Of a stretch of 42,983 nucleotides of DNA, positions 35,351 through 42,983 are shown one piece after another (position 1 is the first letter of the stretch; each line of letters starts with the position of its first letter). Below the pieces are notes generated by a model. It had not been told where the DNA came from, searched no databases, and worked only from the letters and a program-made list of their open reading frames with translations. Source of the DNA: an uncultured Opitutales bacterium (GTDB lineage: Bacteria; Verrucomicrobiota; Verrucomicrobiia; Opitutales; UBA2995); assembly GCA_938075565.1 (NCBI GenBank), contig CALJGU010000064.1:1-42983 (forward strand), read 5' to 3'. The position numbers and the translations under genes are program-made.

Positions 35351-38008
35351 ATGGTACCCCGAATTTGTAAACTACCCTATCTGATAATTTGCTCAACCAT
35401 CTTGGCGCACTTGGGTGTAGCCCAGAACAATAAGGAAGATTCACCCTACCTGGATTGGGTTGAACCCAACTTCCCCTTCTTTTCTTCCGTATTGGATGCC
35501 TCGAGTAGTGAGCCCGGTTTTTCAGAAAGAAATATTACACCGCGTGGACTGATATTGAATCTAGGGAATGATCATTGGGTCTCTTTCGATACGGATCTCC
35601 TTCGTGTAGCTGCCATTTGGCAGGGAGATGGCGTGACACCCGACGCACTCGCTACCAAATCCTATCACCCCTGGGGAGGAAAGACTCCGGGTGGTCAAGT
35701 TCCATTGCCGCGGCCAGACGGGAACCTTTGGGTGGTTAATGGCATCTATCCGGGCTGGCAGGAGGGAAACAGCATCGAATTGGATGACCCACGAGAGCCG
35801 GCCCCTTCACCGGAAGAAGTTGGGCGAGGGCCCTTGTCGGAAAAGGAAGGCCGTTTCAAAGCGGGGAGATTGGTCGATGAAACTGTCGTGTTGGAATACT
35901 CAGTCTCAGGTGCTCAGGTACTTGAACTTTTTGCTGTAACCAAGCAGGGGGATAATTGGGTCGTTGAGCGGCATGTTGAAGTTGGTCCTACTCAGAATAG
36001 ACTGTCACTTCTGCTTGGGTTGAAAGGTCAGGCCGGAGTAACGCTCACATCTTCGGGAAATAAGGGAGTGGCCCGACTTCGGGAGCAAAAGTCTGTCTGG
36101 GTGGCCCGCGTTCCGGCTCATGATAAAACAATTCAGTTCTGTGTTACATACTCAGAAACAGGACCAGCACCACAGAGGACTCCCAAGGCCATCCCAGGTG
36201 GTATATCCCAGCGGCGTTGGCCGGAGTCAGTGATTACCCAAGCCAACTTGTCGACAGAATCAGCTTCCTATGTGGTTGATAACATTCCGATACCTCTGGA
36301 AAACCCCTGGCGTCGAAACATTCGTCCGGGAGACGTTCAATTTCTCAGCGATGGAACGGGAGTGCTCCCATCTATAGATGGTGATATCTGGTTGGCCCAT
36401 GGCCTCCAGGATTCTTTGAATAAGATCCGGTGGACGCGTTTTGCCTCCGGCTTGCATGAACCGATGAGTGTGGTGATTCGGAATGACGAGATTTATGCCT
36501 TTGATAAAAATGGGATTTGGCGGCTGGAAGATACGAATTGCGACGGAGAAGCTGACGTGCACGAGCTGTTTTCGAACGCCTTTGCTCAGACAGGCGACAT
36601 GCGGGAATTCCCAAGCACGATACGACTGGCACCAGGAGGAGAGTTTATCATCGCCAAAGGCGGGCAACAGAAAGCGACTTTAGGAAAACACAACGGCAGC
36701 GTCCTGCGCATTTCCGCTGATGGAAGTCGGTCCGAGGTGTTGGGTTATGGATTCCGTCAGCCAAGTATTGGTGTTAACATTCGAACAGGACTGGTTACTT
36801 CCAGTGATCAGGAGGGCCAATATATTCCGAGCACGCCGTTGCACATCGTTCGAGACAAACAATTCTATGGTTATTTGTCAGAAGGATTGCATGAACGTGA
36901 AAAATACCCGGCGCCCATTGCTGAGCCGCTTACTTGGATTCCCCATGCAGTGAATGCATCGGCCATTTCACAGATCTGGTTGTTTGGAGCTCAGATGGGG
37001 GCTTTAAATGATGCATTTGTGCACATCGGGTTTAATCGTCCTGAACTCTTTAAGGTGCTGTTAAACAATCGGGGCACAAAGCCGCAAGCGTCGGTTATCA
37101 GTATTACCACCGGTTTCGATTTTCCCCCACTAAACGGTTCGGTGAATCCAGTGGATGGTCAGCTCTATATTGCCGGTTACCAGATCAACGGATGGGGCAA
37201 TGCACTGAACAAACTATCTGGTCTCGGACGGGTGCGTTACACAGGAACGCAAGTAACGCTGCCTAGTGAGATTGCTCCCATGGACAAGGGCGTGCTTTTA
37301 CGATTCGACATAGCACTCGATCCTGAGCAAGCAGCCGATCCAAATAGTTACTCGCTGGCGAGTTGGAGTTATGTTCGCACGCACAGGTATGGATCCGCTC
37401 AATACAAGGCCGATGGCGAATACGGGATCGATTGGCTCACTCCGAGTAGTGCTTATCTTTCACGTGACAAGCGTAGTGTTTTTATCGCTGTGCCAGAAAT
37501 GAAGCCAGTGATGCAGTTACGAATGGGGTGGTCGCTCAAAACGGTAAATGGAATAGCATTTGAGGACAACGCGTACACAACACCTTATTCATTACCGGCA
37601 TTTGACCCTGTGGCTGAGGGCTTCGAAAGTCTTTCGGTCGATTTGACTCCTCGCGCGGCAGCCAAACGGGAAACGGGCCCGGTGTCGGTTGAAGAAGGAC
37701 GTCGACTCCATTCGTTGATGGGCTGCGCTGCCTGTCATTCGGCTTCGATCGAAGACATGGCCAAAGTTGGACCTGGCTGGGGAGACCTCTACGGGAGTGA
37801 ACGGGAAGTCGTCATTAACGAAGATCGTACCACCGTGCTGGCTGACGATGCTTACCTTCGCGAATCCATTCTCGAACCGGCCGCTAAAGTTGTTCGTGCT
37901 TTTGATAAAAGCGAATATGCCATGCCGAGCTACGCAGGTGTGTTGACCGACTCTCAGGTAGAGTCTCTGGTGTTGTTTATTAAGGCGATCAAAGAAGGAG
38001 AGCATTGA
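35351..38008 (+). CDS. Large secreted cytochrome c/beta-propeller protein (DUF6797-like)
   Basis: The ATG at 35351 gives a signal peptide ending GVAQ; an ATG at 35312 is also in frame. The 885-residue product begins with a DUF6797-like region (LDWVEPNFPFFSSVLDA, TPRGLILNLGNDHWVSFDTDLLRVAAIWQGDGV). A six-bladed propeller of the PVC-type dehydrogenase follows (GLHEPMSVVIRNDEIYAFDKNGIWRLEDTNCDGEAD). The C-terminal class I cytochrome c domain has CAACH at residues 792-796 and a probable axial Met in YAMPSY. It is probably an extracytoplasmic sugar or alcohol oxidase donating electrons to its own haem. It overlaps the next gene by four bases. Confidence 0.83.
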   Translation: MVPRICKLPYLIICSTILAHLGVAQNNKEDSPYLDWVEPNFPFFSSVLDASSSEPGFSERNITPRGLILNLGNDHWVSFDTDLLRVAAIWQGDGVTPDALATKSYHPWGGKTPGGQVPLPRPDGNLWVVNGIYPGWQEGNSIELDDPREPAPSPEEVGRGPLSEKEGRFKAGRLVDETVVLEYSVSGAQVLELFAVTKQGDNWVVERHVEVGPTQNRLSLLLGLKGQAGVTLTSSGNKGVARLREQKSVWVARVPAHDKTIQFCVTYSETGPAPQRTPKAIPGGISQRRWPESVITQANLSTESASYVVDNIPIPLENPWRRNIRPGDVQFLSDGTGVLPSIDGDIWLAHGLQDSLNKIRWTRFASGLHEPMSVVIRNDEIYAFDKNGIWRLEDTNCDGEADVHELFSNAFAQTGDMREFPSTIRLAPGGEFIIAKGGQQKATLGKHNGSVLRISADGSRSEVLGYGFRQPSIGVNIRTGLVTSSDQEGQYIPSTPLHIVRDKQFYGYLSEGLHEREKYPAPIAEPLTWIPHAVNASAISQIWLFGAQMGALNDAFVHIGFNRPELFKVLLNNRGTKPQASVISITTGFDFPPLNGSVNPVDGQLYIAGYQINGWGNALNKLSGLGRVRYTGTQVTLPSEIAPMDKGVLLRFDIALDPEQAADPNSYSLASWSYVRTHRYGSAQYKADGEYGIDWLTPSSAYLSRDKRSVFIAVPEMKPVMQLRMGWSLKTVNGIAFEDNAYTTPYSLPAFDPVAEGFESLSVDLTPRAAAKRETGPVSVEEGRRLHSLMGCAACHSASIEDMAKVGPGWGDLYGSEREVVINEDRTTVLADDAYLRESILEPAAKVVRAFDKSEYAMPSYAGVLTDSQVESLVLFIKAIKEGEH

Positions 38009-39096
38009 AAAACTTGAGATCAATTGTCTGGATAGGATGCTTCTTGCTTGGAGCTGGGACGGTGATGTCCCAGGAAGTTCCGACAGTCACGGGGCCAGGT
38101 CCTCATCAACGGCTGAATTTTTATAACGACAAATTTGGGATCGAACGAACGATACTGTCCACAAACGACTGGGAGATTCGAAGAAAGCAAATCCTCGAAA
38201 GGTTCGAGGAAGCTGCAGGGTCGCTTCCGAGTCGTGTTCAATTGCCTGACCTCGACGTTCAATTTCGTGAGAAGGTTGAAACCAAACACTACACTCGCCA
38301 TACCATCGACTTTGCTTCGGAAGCAGGAGATCGAACACCGGCTTATCTCTACATCCCGAAAGGTATCGCAGCCGGTGAACAGCGACCCGGCATCGTCGCA
38401 CTGCATCCTACGTCCAAAATTGGAAAAGGAGTCGTTGATGGACAAAGCGAACGACCCAACAGGGCTTATGGGAAGGAACTTGCCGAGCGTGGTTATGTGG
38501 TTGTCGCCCCGGACTATCTTTCTTATGGCGATTATGCCGACTACGATTTCGCCAACGACCGATACAAAACAGGAACCATGAAAGGTATCTGGAATCACAT
38601 GCGTTGCGTAGATCTGTTAATATCAAGGGGCGATGTAGATCCTGAGCGCATAGGAAACATCGGTCATTCCTTAGGGGGGCATAATGCGATTTTCCATGCT
38701 GTCTTCGATGAACGTGTGAAAGTGATCGTGACTAGCTGTGGATGGACACCCTTTCATGACTACTACGGAGGAAAGATCAAAGGCTGGACCAGCGATCGTT
38801 ATATGCCGAGTTTACGTGACGACTACCATCTCGACCCAGGGAAAGTACCGTTTGATTTTTATGAATTGGTGGGAGCCCTTGCGCCCCGTGCTTTCTTCTC
38901 AAACTCCCCGGTGGGTGATGCCAATTTTGATTATCGCGGTGTGGAAAAAGCTGCCGTGCAAATTAGACGCGTTTACGAGCTCTACAACAAACCTGAGAAC
39001 ATGCGTATCGCCTATCCGGATGCTGGACATGATTTCCCCCTCACGATTAGAGAAGAGGCTTATCAGTTTTTGGATAAATGGCTCGAGCGAGATTAG
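38005..39096 (+). CDS. Exported dienelactone hydrolase/acetyl-xylan esterase-like enzyme
   Basis: Translation starts at a TTG whose last two bases overlap the TGA of the previous gene (TTGA), with AAGGAG five bases upstream. This is one of the few good Shine-Dalgarno sites in the window and implies translational coupling. The 363-residue product has a signal peptide (FLLGAGTVMSQE). Its alpha/beta hydrolase core shows Ser222 in GHSLGG, a likely Asp305 in VGDAN and His342 in DAGHDF. It resembles the exported esterases next to polysaccharide operons and probably removes acyl groups from the same substrate as its partner dehydrogenase. Confidence 0.85.
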   Translation: MKNLRSIVWIGCFLLGAGTVMSQEVPTVTGPGPHQRLNFYNDKFGIERTILSTNDWEIRRKQILERFEEAAGSLPSRVQLPDLDVQFREKVETKHYTRHTIDFASEAGDRTPAYLYIPKGIAAGEQRPGIVALHPTSKIGKGVVDGQSERPNRAYGKELAERGYVVVAPDYLSYGDYADYDFANDRYKTGTMKGIWNHMRCVDLLISRGDVDPERIGNIGHSLGGHNAIFHAVFDERVKVIVTSCGWTPFHDYYGGKIKGWTSDRYMPSLRDDYHLDPGKVPFDFYELVGALAPRAFFSNSPVGDANFDYRGVEKAAVQIRRVYELYNKPENMRIAYPDAGHDFPLTIREEAYQFLDKWLERD

Positions 39097-39129
39097 ATCA
39101 CGATAATTCCGAGATCCATTCCCATCGCA

Positions 39130-39492
39130 TCAATTCAGTAGATCCAATACATTCTCTGGTGGACGACCGATCACCGCTTTATCGCCCATAACAAAGATGG
39201 GGCGTTCGATAAGAATGGGATTATCGGAGAGAATCTTCAGCCATTGATTGCGGCTCAGAGGATCTTTCACTGAGAGCCCCAACTCCTTAAATCGTTTTTC
39301 CTTATTGCGGATGATTTGTTGAGGCTCGACACCGAGCTTCTTGCACAGCTCATCCAGTTCTGCAGGCGACGGAGTGTCCTTCAGGTATTCTATGACCTCA
39401 TAGGCGACTCCCTGGTCTTCCAGGATTCTATTAGTTGCCCGACTCTTGCTGCAGCGGGGGTTGTGGTAAAGTTGGTGAAATGGTTCAGTCAT
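39130..39492 (-). CDS. arsC: ArsC-type arsenate reductase
   Basis: The ATG at 39492 starts a 120-residue protein of the glutaredoxin-coupled ArsC family; the longer in-frame start at 39636 adds 48 polar residues and is unlikely. The catalytic Cys14 lies in HNPRCSKSR. Downstream motifs are YLKDTPSPAEL, the NQWLKILSDNPILIERPI segment with the conserved Arg and the AVIGRPPENVL tail. It reduces arsenate to arsenite with glutathione/glutaredoxin, although some relatives (YffB/Spx-like) have other roles. No arsB or arsR lies beside it, so involvement in arsenic resistance is only probable. Confidence 0.87.
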   Translation of the reverse strand: MTEPFHQLYHNPRCSKSRATNRILEDQGVAYEVIEYLKDTPSPAELDELCKKLGVEPQQIIRNKEKRFKELGLSVKDPLSRNQWLKILSDNPILIERPIFVMGDKAVIGRPPENVLDLLN

Positions 39493-39704
39493 ATAAATAT
39501 TTGAACAGCGTTTGTAGTTTTGGGCCTCATCGAGAGCAACTGCAACTTTCCTGTATTTGATCTGTGATTTTCTGCTGGAATCATTGATTCGTGACTTGAG
39601 TTTTGGTGCATTAGTTTCCTTACTTTCCAGATTCACAACTGAGCATTCACATCGAAGGTCTCGACTGTCTTTTTATCATACAAAAATCCTCTAAGCTTAT
39701 CCCG

Positions 39705-40859
39705 ATGAGTGACGTATTTAACTCGAATTACCCTTCTATTGAACACCTGCGTGAAAAAGCCCGAAAGCGCATGCCTGGTTTTGCCAACGATTACCTGGAG
39801 GCAGGTTGTTTTTCAGAGATCAATCTGGAGCGCAATACGGCCGACATTCGCGAAGTTCAGCTGCGTCCTTTTTATCTCCGGGATTATCCAGGCAGTGACC
39901 TGAAGACCACTTTGTTCGGTAAGACCTATGATGCTCCTTTTGGGATTTCTCCCATCGGGTTGCAGGGGCTCATGTGGCCAAAGGCGACAGAGATCCTGGC
40001 CAAAGCCGCCCGAGAGGAGAACCTGCCATTCGTTTTGAGCACGGTCGCCACCGCGAGTATTGAAACCGTGGCGGAGCTCACCGAAGGAAATTTTTGGTTT
40101 CAATTGTATCATCCGGCAGAGGATGAATTACGCGATAAACTACTCGACCGCGCAGCTACCGCAGGTTGTGAGACATTAGTGATTTTGGCCGATACACCGA
40201 CCTTCGCCTACCGCCCCAAGGAGATCCGCAACGGCTTGTCCATTCCACCTCGAATGACTCTTCGCAACATCATGCAAATGACGACTCATCCGTCTTGGTC
40301 ATTCTCGCAGCTTGCAGCCGGAGCTCCGGAGTTTAAAACGATGAAGCCGTACATTCCCAAAGGGCTCAATATGAAGCATCTGGGCTTGTTTATGAACAAG
40401 ACTTTTAATGGACGTCTCACCACCGATAAAATCAAGGCCATTCGTGATCGTTGGAAAGGGAACCTTGTAGTGAAAGGGGTCGTGACCGACGAAGACGCTG
40501 CCAAAGTTATCGAACTTGGGGTAGACGGAATTATTGCCTCCAACCATGGTGGACGTCAGCTCGATGCCGGCCAGTCGACCATCAAGCCGATGACCCAGTT
40601 AGTTAAAAACTATGGCGACAAAACGACAATCATGTTGGACAGCGGTATTCGCTCCGGACCCGACGTTGCCTGTGCCCTTGCCAGTGGTGCTCAATTTGCC
40701 TTCCTCGGAAGGTCTTTCATGTATGGCGTATGCGCTTTAGGAAAGCAGGGCGGGCGGCACACCATCACCATGCTTAAGCGACAACTCCAGCAAGTCATGG
40801 AACAAATCGCCTGCGAAAAAGTGGAAGACTTCCCCAAGCACTTGATTGAGGAGAAGTAA
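39705..40859 (+). CDS. FMN-dependent alpha-hydroxyacid dehydrogenase (LldD-like)
   Basis: This 384-residue TIM-barrel flavoenzyme has the FMN/substrate signature SNHGGRQLD with the catalytic His281 and Arg284. LSTVATASIE, WFQLYHP, ILADTP, VVKGV and LDSGIRSGPDV bind flavin. It oxidises a 2-hydroxyacid such as L-lactate or glycolate to the ketoacid; the closest feel is L-lactate dehydrogenase. L-lactate is a product of L-fucose catabolism in some related marine bacteria, so it could serve the glycan pathway, but this is inference. No membrane anchor is obvious. Confidence 0.87.
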   Translation: MSDVFNSNYPSIEHLREKARKRMPGFANDYLEAGCFSEINLERNTADIREVQLRPFYLRDYPGSDLKTTLFGKTYDAPFGISPIGLQGLMWPKATEILAKAAREENLPFVLSTVATASIETVAELTEGNFWFQLYHPAEDELRDKLLDRAATAGCETLVILADTPTFAYRPKEIRNGLSIPPRMTLRNIMQMTTHPSWSFSQLAAGAPEFKTMKPYIPKGLNMKHLGLFMNKTFNGRLTTDKIKAIRDRWKGNLVVKGVVTDEDAAKVIELGVDGIIASNHGGRQLDAGQSTIKPMTQLVKNYGDKTTIMLDSGIRSGPDVACALASGAQFAFLGRSFMYGVCALGKQGGRHTITMLKRQLQQVMEQIACEKVEDFPKHLIEEK

Positions 40860-40887
40860 GGTCTTCTTCTCCCTTATAGCGGTAGAC

Positions 40888-41691
40888 TCAAATCGTTTTC
40901 AGGATTTCCTGCATCAACCCGCTGATGCTGTCTTTGGCTGCATTGGCGGCTTCAAAAACTTCTTCCTCGGTGAGGAGTTGGCCAGAGAGTCCGGCGGCTT
41001 TGTTGCTTATTAAGGAAATGCCAAGCACCCGGATCCCGCGACTTCGAGCGTAGATCACTTCCGGGACTGTCGACATGCCTACCGTGTCGATTCCCAAGGA
41101 GGCATAAGCCCGGATCTCGGCGGGAGTTTCAAAGGAGGGGCCAGGGTTAGCGAGGTAGACACCTTTATGAAGTTTTACGCCTGCATTTGTCGCTGCTGCT
41201 TCCGCTTTTTCCCGCAGGTCTAAATCATAGGCTATACTCATGTCGGGAAATCGTACGGTTCCTGGTTCCATTGGTCCGATTAAAGGATTATCGCCAATAT
41301 TGTTTACGTGGTCGGTGATTAGCATCAGGTCTCCGGCATTGAATGCTGGGTTAATACCGCCCGAAGCGTTGGTCACAATAAACGTATCGATTCCGAGGTC
41401 AGCCATAAGCCGGATGGTGGCCGTTACTTCCTTCATGCCATAGCCTTCATATTTGTGGAACCGTCCCTGCATGCAGACTACGGATTTCCCTTCGGTGGAT
41501 CCCATTATTAAATTTCCTTTATGACCCGGCGCCGTCGATTGTGGAAACCCGGGAATGTCGGAGTAGGGGATAGTAATGGCATCCTGAATACAGTTATCCG
41601 CAAATTCATTAAGTCCGGATCCAAGGATCATGCCAATGGATGGGGTTTTATCCTCAGTTCGTTGCCGAATATAGTCTAACGTTTCTGTCAT
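40888..41691 (-). CDS. punA: Purine nucleoside phosphorylase, class I homotrimeric type
   Basis: This 267-residue enzyme matches the low-mass trimeric PNP/MTAP family. It has GMILGSGLNEF for phosphate binding, PGHKGNLI, MQGRFHKYEGY, VTNASGGINP with the purine-ring contact, LITDHVNNIG, GPSFETPAEIRAY and the GMSTVPEV nucleobase loop. It releases purine bases by phosphorolysis. It converges with the LldD-like gene with a short gap of 28 bases. It is ordinary housekeeping content. Confidence 0.92.
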   Translation of the reverse strand: MTETLDYIRQRTEDKTPSIGMILGSGLNEFADNCIQDAITIPYSDIPGFPQSTAPGHKGNLIMGSTEGKSVVCMQGRFHKYEGYGMKEVTATIRLMADLGIDTFIVTNASGGINPAFNAGDLMLITDHVNNIGDNPLIGPMEPGTVRFPDMSIAYDLDLREKAEAAATNAGVKLHKGVYLANPGPSFETPAEIRAYASLGIDTVGMSTVPEVIYARSRGIRVLGISLISNKAAGLSGQLLTEEEVFEAANAAKDSISGLMQEILKTI

Positions 41692-41887
41692 CTTACATTT
41701 GCTAGGAGATCAACTGGTTTAGGTCAAATGTAGAGGAAAGCCTTTCTGCTGGGATTAAACTGCTGATGGGCTAGTAGCTCGTTGGATATAGGATGGATAA
41801 GGCCATCATCTAAGCAGTTTTTTTCCTCAGTTCGCAGACAAGGTTTTGTGTGGCTAGGCTTGGTTATGGATATGCAGATCTAGAAAT

Positions 41888-41907
41888 ATATTAGAATATA
41901 CTAATAT
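41888..41907. promoter_or_regulatory. AT-rich dyad upstream of the ArsR-DsrE2 gene
   Basis: ATATTAG and CTAATAT form a perfect 7-bp inverted repeat with a 6-base spacer, and a further half-site CTAATATT lies at 41926-41933. The form (short AT-rich inverted repeat) and position (about 60-80 bases before the start) are typical of operators of ArsR-family repressors. Autoregulation is inferred, not shown. Confidence 0.5.
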
Positions 41908-41969
41908 GTCTTATAAAAAGTATTTCTAATATTAAAAAATCCCTGCATCAGTTTGAGTAATGTTAAGGA

Positions 41970-42632
41970 TTGAATGTTTTATGTAATGTTAAAAGGTTAA
42001 ACGAAGCAGGCAGAGAGATACAAAAGGAGTTCCAGAGCAACGAAGCGCTCTGTGTGGGCCTGATTGGAATTTTCCAACTCATCGCCAACAAGTGCCGATT
42101 TCGCATCGTTTGTACGCTTACTCGTGGTGAGTTTTGCGTGAACGACATCGCAGAAATTGTAGGCGAAACGAAAGTTTCGAACATCTCTCAGCACCTCAAG
42201 ATGCTGCGGCTTGCCGGTCTCATTGCCTCCCGTATGGAGGGTATCGAAGCCAACCTCTTTTTCACCTTCTTTGGCCTACACGCCATTGTGAAAAAGAAAA
42301 TGGATAAGCTGAAGTTAGCGACGGTGGGGAACCCTGCTCTTTGTGTGCCCGATGCAATGGGAATGGCCATGCCAACTATCTTTGGAACCATTCCCGGAAT
42401 GTCCGCTTTTGCGACGCACATGATGAAGAAAGAAATGGAAAAAATCGATATCCCGCCCGTAGGCGAGTTTATGGAAATGATCCATGACGCCGGGGCCAAC
42501 ATATACAGCTGTAAGGCCACCGTCGATATGTTCAAACTCGAGCCCGAAGACTTCTGCCCACAGATGGATAGAGTTCTTACCGTTGGTGAGTTCTACGAAC
42601 TCTCCGCCGGCTCCCAAATTATATTCACCTAA
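41970..42632 (+). CDS. ArsR winged-helix fused to a DsrE2-type sulfur-transfer domain
   Basis: The frame begins at a TTG at 41970 directly after an in-frame stop, and no upstream ATG is available; a GTG at 42054 is a shorter option. Residues 30-88 form an ArsR-type winged helix: CRFRIVCTLTRGEFCVNDIA, where the usual ELCVCDL motif has lost its second Cys, then a recognition helix SNISQHLKML and LRLAGLIASR. At about residue 89 the protein changes to the C-terminal part of a DsrE2/DrsE-like fold: EGIEANLFFTFFGL, GNPALCVPDAMG, DIPPVGEFMEMIHDAGANIYSCKAT with the conserved Cys181, and VGEFYEL. The first half of a normal DsrE2 is absent. It contains eight Cys. It may sense sulfur species and repress the adjacent gene. 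Confidence 0.78.
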   Translation: MNVLCNVKRLNEAGREIQKEFQSNEALCVGLIGIFQLIANKCRFRIVCTLTRGEFCVNDIAEIVGETKVSNISQHLKMLRLAGLIASRMEGIEANLFFTFFGLHAIVKKKMDKLKLATVGNPALCVPDAMGMAMPTIFGTIPGMSAFATHMMKKEMEKIDIPPVGEFMEMIHDAGANIYSCKATVDMFKLEPEDFCPQMDRVLTVGEFYELSAGSQIIFT

Positions 42633-42731
42633 ATTGTAACTACACGAACTTATAGAGAGAGAAAATTATACAGATGTTAACGCATCGTGGGCTGGTTCTG
42701 CCGATTCACGATTCTAACCAGGCCTATTCAA

Positions 42732-42983
42732 ATGAAAAGAAAACTACTAGCCATAATCCTGGGGACCATCACCTTGACGGCCTCCACCGTTTATTCAACC
42801 AATGGCGACAACATGATCGCCATAGGTCCTATTGCCCGTGGTATGGGAGGAGTCTCGATCGCAAATCCACAGGATGCGATCAGTGCCGTTTTCGGCAATC
42901 CTGCGGCCATGTGTTTTTCTGATTACTGTCCTTCTTCTCAGGTAGATTTTGGAGGTCGATCTTTATGCCGAGTGTCGATGCTT
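42732..42983 (+). CDS. OmpP1/FadL-like outer-membrane protein, 3' partial, apparently frameshifted
   Basis: An ATG at 42732 opens a signal peptide (KRKLLAIILGTITLTASTVYS). The mature protein starts NGDNMIAIGPIARGMGGVSIANPQDAISAVFGNPAAMCF, the typical N-terminus of FadL/TodX/OmpP1 outer-membrane barrels, which pass hydrophobic compounds. After VDFGG the frame loses the family pattern, but another frame from about base 42956 reads IFMPSVDA, as expected. One missing base at 42952-42958 would explain it. The gene is cut by the window end, so whether it is inactivated cannot be decided. It lies 99 bases after the ArsR-DsrE2 gene, on the same strand. Confidence 0.68.
   Translation, partial: MKRKLLAIILGTITLTASTVYSTNGDNMIAIGPIARGMGGVSIANPQDAISAVFGNPAAMCFSDYCPSSQVDFGGRSLCRVSML

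Noticed and set aside
38020-38598. 192-residue minus-strand frame opposite the esterase
   Set aside because: The plus-strand gene has a catalytic triad and a coupled start; the antisense frame resembles nothing.
39130-42632. Arsenic-resistance operon linking ArsC and the ArsR-type protein
   Set aside because: The genes are on different strands, separated by two unrelated genes, and the ArsR part lacks the second Cys of the ELCVCDL metal motif.

Overview
The window looks like accessory chromosome of a marine polysaccharide-degrading member of the Verrucomicrobiota, most likely Opitutae/Puniceicoccales-like; Planctomycetota or Lentisphaerota are less likely. This placement is inferred. It rests on three formylglycine sulfatases, a TonB-dependent receptor with an N-terminal LSPFEV signature, many FG-GAP/Asp-box/cytochrome secreted proteins, a DUF1592-DUF1552 pair and mostly weak Shine-Dalgarno sites. 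I saw no rRNA, tRNA, CRISPR array, transposase or phage gene.

Region 1 (1-13210). The end of a PhoD-like phosphatase is followed by sulfatase 1, a broken TonB-dependent receptor (frameshift plus truncated barrel), a BASS-family transporter, an FG-GAP lipoprotein that looks chimeric, sulfatase 2 and a small DUF2007-like protein. On the minus strand lie a large FG-GAP/UnbV secreted protein and an M48 metalloprotease. Several of these genes are eroded or recombined.

Region 2 (13211-24211). A stub of a beta-helix protein abuts a REP-like repeat. Then come plus-strand genes for an exported esterase, an Asp-box lipoprotein, an MFS transporter, an ADOP-type permease, and a tight three-gene unit: a GH43/GH117-like lipoprotein, a GATGRLG epimerase and sulfatase 3.

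Region 3 (24213-35196, all minus). Genes encode a Tat-exported enolase-superfamily enzyme, a Tat-exported FAD oxidoreductase with a discoidin-like tail, a DUF1592 cytochrome-type protein, a DUF1552 protein, a GH128-like glucanase and a purple-acid-phosphatase-like enzyme with a PAS-like insertion. Together with the plus-strand cytochrome/beta-propeller protein and esterase (35351-39096), they suggest desulfation, deacylation, hydrolysis and extracytoplasmic oxidation of a sulfated glycan. The glycan itself cannot be read from the sequence.

Region 4 (39130-42983) is more housekeeping in character: ArsC-like reductase, LldD-like FMN hydroxyacid dehydrogenase and purine nucleoside phosphorylase. 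It ends with the most unusual locus: a single protein joining an ArsR winged helix to the C-terminal part of a DsrE2-type sulfur-transfer protein. An AT-rich dyad lies upstream and a FadL/OmpP1-like outer-membrane protein gene, apparently frameshifted, lies downstream. It could be a one-component sulfur/thiol-responsive regulator of an outer-membrane channel.
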